Positions 59,632-64,000 of a stretch of DNA of 64,000 nucleotides are shown here, in pieces (positions within the stretch are counted from its first letter, which is position 1; each line of letters starts with the position of its first letter). The stretch spans positions 2,046,001 to 2,110,000 of the forward strand of contig NZ_CP035733.1 in the NCBI RefSeq assembly GCF_009768975.1. The letters run 5' to 3'. The translations under genes were made by a program, and so were the position numbers. This stretch comes from Sphingorhabdus lacus. Lineage in GTDB: Bacteria; Pseudomonadota; Alphaproteobacteria; Sphingomonadales; Sphingomonadaceae. Under the pieces are notes generated by a model. It did not search any database and was not told where the DNA came from. It was given only the letters and a program-made list of their open reading frames with translations.

Positions 59632-61584
59632 TTAAGGTTCCACAATGTTGAATGGTCCGGGCATAGGATCAAGGGCCGCCTGCAAAGCCTCAACCTGCGA
59701 ACGGTCACCTTCGACCTTGAGGCCTGCACTTTCCAGCTGGGCCACGGGCAGTTTCAGGAACAAGAGTGCCAGAAAGAGCTGACGCGGGCCACTAATCGTT
59801 GCGGCTGGCGTAGGGTGCGCCGCGCCCATTTCGCTGAACATGACCGCATTTCCAACCGAAACTTTCGCCTGCTCGTTCCGGTCCGAAAAATTGAGGTTTA
59901 TTGCCAATTTGCGGTTGCCAATTGCCGCAGGGTCAAGCCGCGTGGCGACTGAATCCAGCAGCAAAGCTGTTGGGACCGCCGAAATCATATCGATGCTTTG
60001 TGTGTTGATGCTGGCCTTGATACCCTGCCGCAGTTCATGCGCTGCCGTCAGAAACATGTTCCGCCAGATTGCGGATTCGGCTTGATATCCCTGTTGTTCG
60101 TAACTGTCGGCCAGCAATGCACGGCCTTCCGCATTTTTCGGATCTGCAAAGACAAGATTGTTTAGCAAATCAGACGACCAGCGGTAATCCCCTTCCGCCA
60201 TTGCCTTTTTGGCCGTAGCCAGCACCTTCTTTGTGCCCCCCATCGCCGTAACCATTTTTGCGGCGCGTATCTCGGGCGGATGTGGGTTCAGGTTCGCCGG
60301 AACCGCATCATACCATCCCAGATAGAATTGATAGATCGCCTTCGAGTTATGGCTGTATGTGCCATAATAGCCCTTGTTGAACCATTGATCACCAATTGCT
60401 GCAGGCGCTTTTAGGGCCTCCGCAATCTCAGCCTGCGTCATTCCCTTGTTCATCATGCGGACGGTCTGGTCATGTAGGTAGCGGTAGTTGTCCCGCTGCC
60501 CGGTCAGCCACCCTTTGACCTCTTCCTGCCCGAACCGGGGCCAGCAATGGCTTGAGGCAATGGTATCGCTGCGATCTCCATAAAGATTGGCGGCTTCGTT
60601 GAGGAAACCAGCCCAGGCATGGGTATCGCGTACCTTTGCTCCACGCGGCGTCAGAATATTGTGAAGCGAACAGGTGGCGATTTCGGCCGCCAGAAAAGTG
60701 CGCGCCGCTGGCACATAAACATTCATTTCCGCCGGTGCTTCGGTTTCGGGTACCATCTGGAATTCGAGTGTCACACCATCGATGACCCGGGTTTCTCCCG
60801 TCTTTTGGATTTCAATCGTCGGCGCTATCAATGTGATGTCACCCCCTGCCACACCCCGGCCTATGCCGCTGCCCATCTGCCCGAACGGTCCTGGCTGTAG
60901 ATGAGATCCGAACTGGAAATTTGCACGGCGGCCCATAGCTGGACCGGCCATGACATTTTCCGAAGCCGTTTCGGCCAAGAAATGCTCGGGCGCTATGATT
61001 TGAACCTTTCCGGCCTTCACATCCGCTTCGTTTACTACGCCGCGCACACCTCCAAAATGGTCGCCATGGCTGTGGCTGTAAATGACCGCACTGACCGGAC
61101 GTGTGCCAAGGGTCTCATTGACCAAGCGAAGCGCGGCAGTTGCGGTTTCCCGGGTCGTCAATGGATCGATCAATATCCATCCGTTTTGTCCTTTGATCAC
61201 CGTCATATTCGACACGTCGAAACCACGCACTTGCCACATGTTTTCGGACAGGGCGAACAGACCATGTTTACGCAATAAACCCATATGCCGCCAAAGGCTG
61301 GGGTTTACCGATTCGGGCGCTGTATTGCCGCTCATCCAGTCATAAGCGCCCAGATTCCAGACAATTTTGCCGTCCTTCGCTTTGATCTGCGGGTCGGATA
61401 ATGTGGCTATAAATCCGCGATCCGCAAAACCGGAGTCACGGCCGTCATCCACAGGCAGGCTTTTCGCCATTGCGCGCTGCGCAGAAATCGTAGCCGCCGA
61501 AGCCGGCTTTTCGACAGGCTCTGCAAAAACAGCACCAGCAAGGCCACTAGCGCAGCCGACGAAAAACAAAGCTTTCTTGATCAT
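59632..61584 (-). CDS. SdsA1-type alkylsulfatase, secreted
   Basis: 650 residues. A signal peptide (KKALFFVGCASGLAGAVFA) is followed by a metallo-beta-lactamase domain with the dizinc motif YSHSHGDHFGGVRG, HPHN-type ligands further on (IATCSLHNILTPRGAKVRD), an alkylsulfatase dimerisation domain (GYYGTYSHNSKAIYQFYLGW) and a C-terminal SCP-2-like domain (RKLAINLNFSDRNEQAKVSV). Relatives hydrolyse linear alkyl sulfates such as SDS. GGGAGAG precedes ATG 61584; five residues upstream in frame are possible. It is convergent with mltG. Confidence 0.93.
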   Translation of the reverse strand: MIKKALFFVGCASGLAGAVFAEPVEKPASAATISAQRAMAKSLPVDDGRDSGFADRGFIATLSDPQIKAKDGKIVWNLGAYDWMSGNTAPESVNPSLWRHMGLLRKHGLFALSENMWQVRGFDVSNMTVIKGQNGWILIDPLTTRETATAALRLVNETLGTRPVSAVIYSHSHGDHFGGVRGVVNEADVKAGKVQIIAPEHFLAETASENVMAGPAMGRRANFQFGSHLQPGPFGQMGSGIGRGVAGGDITLIAPTIEIQKTGETRVIDGVTLEFQMVPETEAPAEMNVYVPAARTFLAAEIATCSLHNILTPRGAKVRDTHAWAGFLNEAANLYGDRSDTIASSHCWPRFGQEEVKGWLTGQRDNYRYLHDQTVRMMNKGMTQAEIAEALKAPAAIGDQWFNKGYYGTYSHNSKAIYQFYLGWYDAVPANLNPHPPEIRAAKMVTAMGGTKKVLATAKKAMAEGDYRWSSDLLNNLVFADPKNAEGRALLADSYEQQGYQAESAIWRNMFLTAAHELRQGIKASINTQSIDMISAVPTALLLDSVATRLDPAAIGNRKLAINLNFSDRNEQAKVSVGNAVMFSEMGAAHPTPAATISGPRQLFLALLFLKLPVAQLESAGLKVEGDRSQVEALQAALDPMPGPFNIVEP

Positions 61585-61667
61585 GTCACTCTCCCTCAAA
61601 AGGGAGATTGCGCGCGCACCCAGGAAATGTAAAGCCGATTAGACATTTTGCCGAAGCGTAAGCCGGG

Positions 61668-62303
61668 TTAATAACCCATCAGACTCATAACTTCCTTACG
61701 GCTCGATTGGTCATCCAAGAAACAGCCAATGAGTTTGGATGTTACCATTCCAACGCCATGCACCTTAACGCCTCGCCCTGTCATGCAGCCATGCTGCGCT
61801 TCGATGACAACTGCCACACCTTCGGGCTTCAAATGTTCCCAGATGCAGTTTGCAACTTCGGCAGTAAGGCGCTCCTGCACCTGAAGACGCTGCGCAAATC
61901 CGTGCAGTACACGCGCTAGCTTAGAAATCCCGACGACACGATCCGTTGGCATATAGGCGATAGATGCCTTGCCAATGATAGGAGCCATATGATGCTCGCA
62001 ATGCGACTGGAACGGTATGTCTTTCAACAGCACAAGTTCATGGTAACCGCCGACTTCTTGAAATGTCCGTGACAGATGGGCTGAAGGATCTTCGGCATAA
62101 CCGGCACAATATTCCCGCCAAGCACGTCCGACACGTGCTGGCGTGTCTAGCAAGCCTTCACGACTAGGGTCATCGCCGGACCAGCGGATGAGTGTCCGGA
62201 TAGCATCCTGAACTTCTTCAGGAACAATGACTTTGCCATTACCGTCAATTTCGTCGTTGTAATGAATATGTGCGATGGGAAACACCATTTCGGGCTTGTT
62301 CAT
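61668..62303 (-). CDS. folE: GTP cyclohydrolase I FolE
   Basis: 211 residues; first step of folate (7,8-dihydroneopterin triphosphate) synthesis. DTPARVGRAWREYCAGY, zinc site FQSHCEHHMAPIIGKASIAY, LARVLHGFAQRLQVQERLTA and AQHGCMTGRGV. GGGAGCC precedes ATG 62303; the frame upstream is not homologous. The region 62304-62555 on the plus strand has no gene, only a weak GGAACGG inverted repeat. Confidence 0.96.
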   Translation of the reverse strand: MNKPEMVFPIAHIHYNDEIDGNGKVIVPEEVQDAIRTLIRWSGDDPSREGLLDTPARVGRAWREYCAGYAEDPSAHLSRTFQEVGGYHELVLLKDIPFQSHCEHHMAPIIGKASIAYMPTDRVVGISKLARVLHGFAQRLQVQERLTAEVANCIWEHLKPEGVAVVIEAQHGCMTGRGVKVHGVGMVTSKLIGCFLDDQSSRKEVMSLMGY

Positions 62304-62555
62304 ATTAAGGCTCCCGCAAACGCGCTGTCTGCGTGGGACTGCTAATATTCTCGCCCGCCTTTCAATCCTATACAGACAATAGCCCATAGGCATTTGTCCG
62401 CAAGTGTAGAAGATTTTCGACCGATGTCGGAAACATACAAGCGATGCCTGCCGAATCCTGCTAGTTTTGATTCGTTATCCAGTTCCTCGTTTTACGGGGA
62501 TTTTGGGGGGGAACGGAATTTTTGCGACCCGTTCCGTTCTCCCTCAAACATTTTA

Positions 62556-63209
62556 CTACCCGATCGCTTGACCTGTTTTCGCCCAATCGGCGAGGAAGCC
62601 TTCAATGCCCTTGTCGGTGAGGATATGCTTGAACAGTCCCTTGATGACGGCAGGCGGTGCGGTCATGACATCAGCGCCGATCTTCGCCGCCTCAAGAACA
62701 TGGATACCATGGCGGACGCTCGCCACCAAAATCTCGGTGCCGAAATCATAATTGTCGTAAATCAGACGGATGTCGCTGATCAACTGCATCCCGTCAAAGC
62801 CGTTATCGTCGTGCCGCCCAACAAAGGGCGAGATAAAGCTCGCGCCTGCTTTTGCGGCCAGAAGCGCCTGATTGGCCGAAAAGCACAAGGTCACATTGAC
62901 CATCGTCCCCTCTCCTGTCAGCGCCTTGCATGTCTTGAGGCCATCTATGGTCAGCGGCACCTTGATGCAGACATTGTCCGCAATCTTGCGCAATATCTCG
63001 GCCTCTTTCATCATCGTGGCATGGTCAAGCGCTACAACCTCGGCCGATACTGGCCCATCGGTCAGCGCGCAAATCTCGCGCGTTACCTCAATAAAATCGC
63101 GGCCCGACTTCGCGATCAACGACGGATTGGTCGTCACACCATCAAGCAAACCTGTCGCCGCCAGTTCCTTGATGTCTTCAATTTCGGCTGTGTCGGCAAA
63201 GAATTTCAT
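62556..63209 (-). CDS. tal: Transaldolase / fructose-6-phosphate aldolase family (TalC-like)
   Basis: 217 residues, the short form. [18 protein letters not shown] opens it, followed by [16 protein letters not shown], the Schiff-base Lys in [12 protein letters not shown], and [38 protein letters not shown] is also typical. Start ATG 63209; a TTG six codons upstream is in frame. Whether it is transaldolase or FSA is not resolved by sequence alone. Alone between folE and the DUF4197 gene. Confidence 0.93.
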   Translation of the reverse strand: MKFFADTAEIEDIKELAATGLLDGVTTNPSLIAKSGRDFIEVTREICALTDGPVSAEVVALDHATMMKEAEILRKIADNVCIKVPLTIDGLKTCKALTGEGTMVNVTLCFSANQALLAAKAGASFISPFVGRHDDNGFDGMQLISDIRLIYDNYDFGTEILVASVRHGIHVLEAAKIGADVMTAPPAVIKGLFKHILTDKGIEGFLADWAKTGQAIG

Positions 63210-63294
63210 AATTGAGGTTACTTTCAATCGGTTTGGAATCGTGTTCCGTGCCTAGTAACAAACCCTTGGGAATCCAAGCCCGTTCAAAGGTAAA

Positions 63295-63975
63295 TTACCG
63301 CACCAGCCCGAACACCCCAATCAGTAGGGGATCATTTGTTTTTTGCGGATCTGCGCGAATTGCCGATTCCTCCAGTCCAATGGCAGCCCAGACGCTCTCA
63401 TCGGCCTTTCGGGTAATATCTTGTGCCAATGCGGCGACATCGAAACCTGTAACAGACCGAACAGCTTGACCGATGACTTGATCATCGAACAGACGCAGAC
63501 CCTCGGAAATCCCCGGCAGCATCGATTCGACAAGTGCCGGGCCCATTTTACCGCGCAAAAAAGCGGTTGCCGCCTGCGGTCCGCCGCGAACGAGCGACGC
63601 AGCATCTTCGATGCTGAGATTCCGAACGGCATCGGCCACCAACGGCGCTGCCCGTTCGGCACCTTTTTCAGCTGCACGATTCAACTGGCGCTGCAAGCGG
63701 TCGCGAAACTGTCGGCTTTGCAGAACTACTGACAAGATGCCTGTGCCACGCTCTCCGCCAAGTCGATCGGGCAAAGAAATACGTGCTACGGAACTGTCGT
63801 AAAATCCACCGGGCTGCAGCAAAAGAGCAAAGGCATTTTGCGACGCGACCGTCAGTAATCGCCGGATCGCTTCAGTGAGACTGAAGGCAGGCATGCTTTG
63901 GCATCCCGGCAACATCAAAGTGGCGAGTGCGGCCCCCGAAAGCAGAATATGGCGACGGTTGGTATGAACGGTCAT
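63295..63975 (-). CDS. DUF4197 lipoprotein
   Basis: 226 residues. A lipobox (ATLMLPGC) after an Arg-Arg-containing N-terminus (TNRRHILLSGAA) marks a lipoprotein, with Cys at residue 25. The rest is the DUF4197 helical domain: SVLPDRLGG-like DRLGGERGTGILSVVLQSRQ region, LVESMLPGISEGLRLFDDQV, TGFDVAALAQDITRKADESV. GGAGGAG precedes the ATG. Function of the family is not known. Positions 63976-64000 hold only its ribosome site. Confidence 0.85.
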   Translation of the reverse strand: MTVHTNRRHILLSGAALATLMLPGCQSMPAFSLTEAIRRLLTVASQNAFALLLQPGGFYDSSVARISLPDRLGGERGTGILSVVLQSRQFRDRLQRQLNRAAEKGAERAAPLVADAVRNLSIEDAASLVRGGPQAATAFLRGKMGPALVESMLPGISEGLRLFDDQVIGQAVRSVTGFDVAALAQDITRKADESVWAAIGLEESAIRADPQKTNDPLLIGVFGLVR

Positions 63976-64000
63976 GTGTTGGTCTCCTCCGCAACCGCGA

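Noticed and set aside
62505-62545. GGAACGG inverted repeat between tal and folE as a terminator
   Set aside because: Neither strand has a U-tract after it.
1-64000. CRISPR arrays, prophage and insertion sequences
   Set aside because: No spaced direct-repeat array, phage structural gene or transposase is visible in the window.

Overview
The window reads as a stretch of chromosome from a Sphingomonadales alphaproteobacterium, close to Sphingorhabdus or Sphingopyxis in character. This placement is inferred from gene content: polyhydroxyalkanoate (PHA) genes, a Caulobacter-type TonB receptor beside a tryptophan-halogenase-like gene, an EL222-like LOV-HTH photoreceptor, the hydrolase/ligase/decarboxylase set that accompanies exosortase A, and DUF4402 surface proteins. 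No rRNA or phage is present. One tRNA is present.

Layout. 1-8.3 kb: a partial aminotransferase, a DbpA-type RNA helicase, class I PHA synthase phaC, a CsgG-like protein, a two-subunit acyl-CoA dehydrogenase and a phasin, with two copies of a hairpin repeat. 8.5-15.5 kb: clpS, an HxlR regulator facing an SDR/isomerase pair across a palindrome, murA, the LOV-HTH photoreceptor, a ribbon-helix-helix protein, phaB and hemH. 15.5-24 kb: a tightly overlapping mrp-molybdenum hydroxylase-hemH run, hflKC, a Do-family protease whose 3' half looks compositionally foreign, an AT-rich micro-gene and an M20 amidohydrolase. 24-29.4 kb: M19 dipeptidase, nadB with an ABC ATPase, two DUF4402 proteins and a zinc-finger protein.

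29.4-36 kb is an exosortase-A-associated island: PLP decarboxylase, AMP ligase, FemAB-like GNAT, acyl carrier protein and two alpha/beta hydrolases. It lacks the exosortase and is interrupted by an unfamiliar secreted protein with an internal duplication. 36-48 kb is a beta-glucan (laminarin-like) utilisation locus: GH3, FucP-like transporter, a second MFS carrier, a LacI regulator, GH16, TonB receptor and halogenase-like flavoprotein, with LacI-type operator sequences at two of its promoters.

48-64 kb is mostly housekeeping: tRNA-Met, 2'-5' RNA ligase-like protein, rpsF-rpsR-rplI, a diguanylate cyclase, a MurC/Mpl-like ligase facing an LD-carboxypeptidase, the fabD-fabG-acpP-fabF-mltG fatty acid cluster (with a crotonase and a GxxExxY gene inserted), an SdsA1-type alkylsulfatase, folE, a transaldolase-family gene and a DUF4197 lipoprotein.

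The most unusual items are the exosortase-associated island with its duplicated-domain secreted protein, the GxxExxY gene whose own ends carry an inverted repeat, the mosaic protease plus micro-gene, the paired operators of the glucan locus, and a phasin with a strong internal start. All identifications come from reading translated sequence and motifs; no database search was run.
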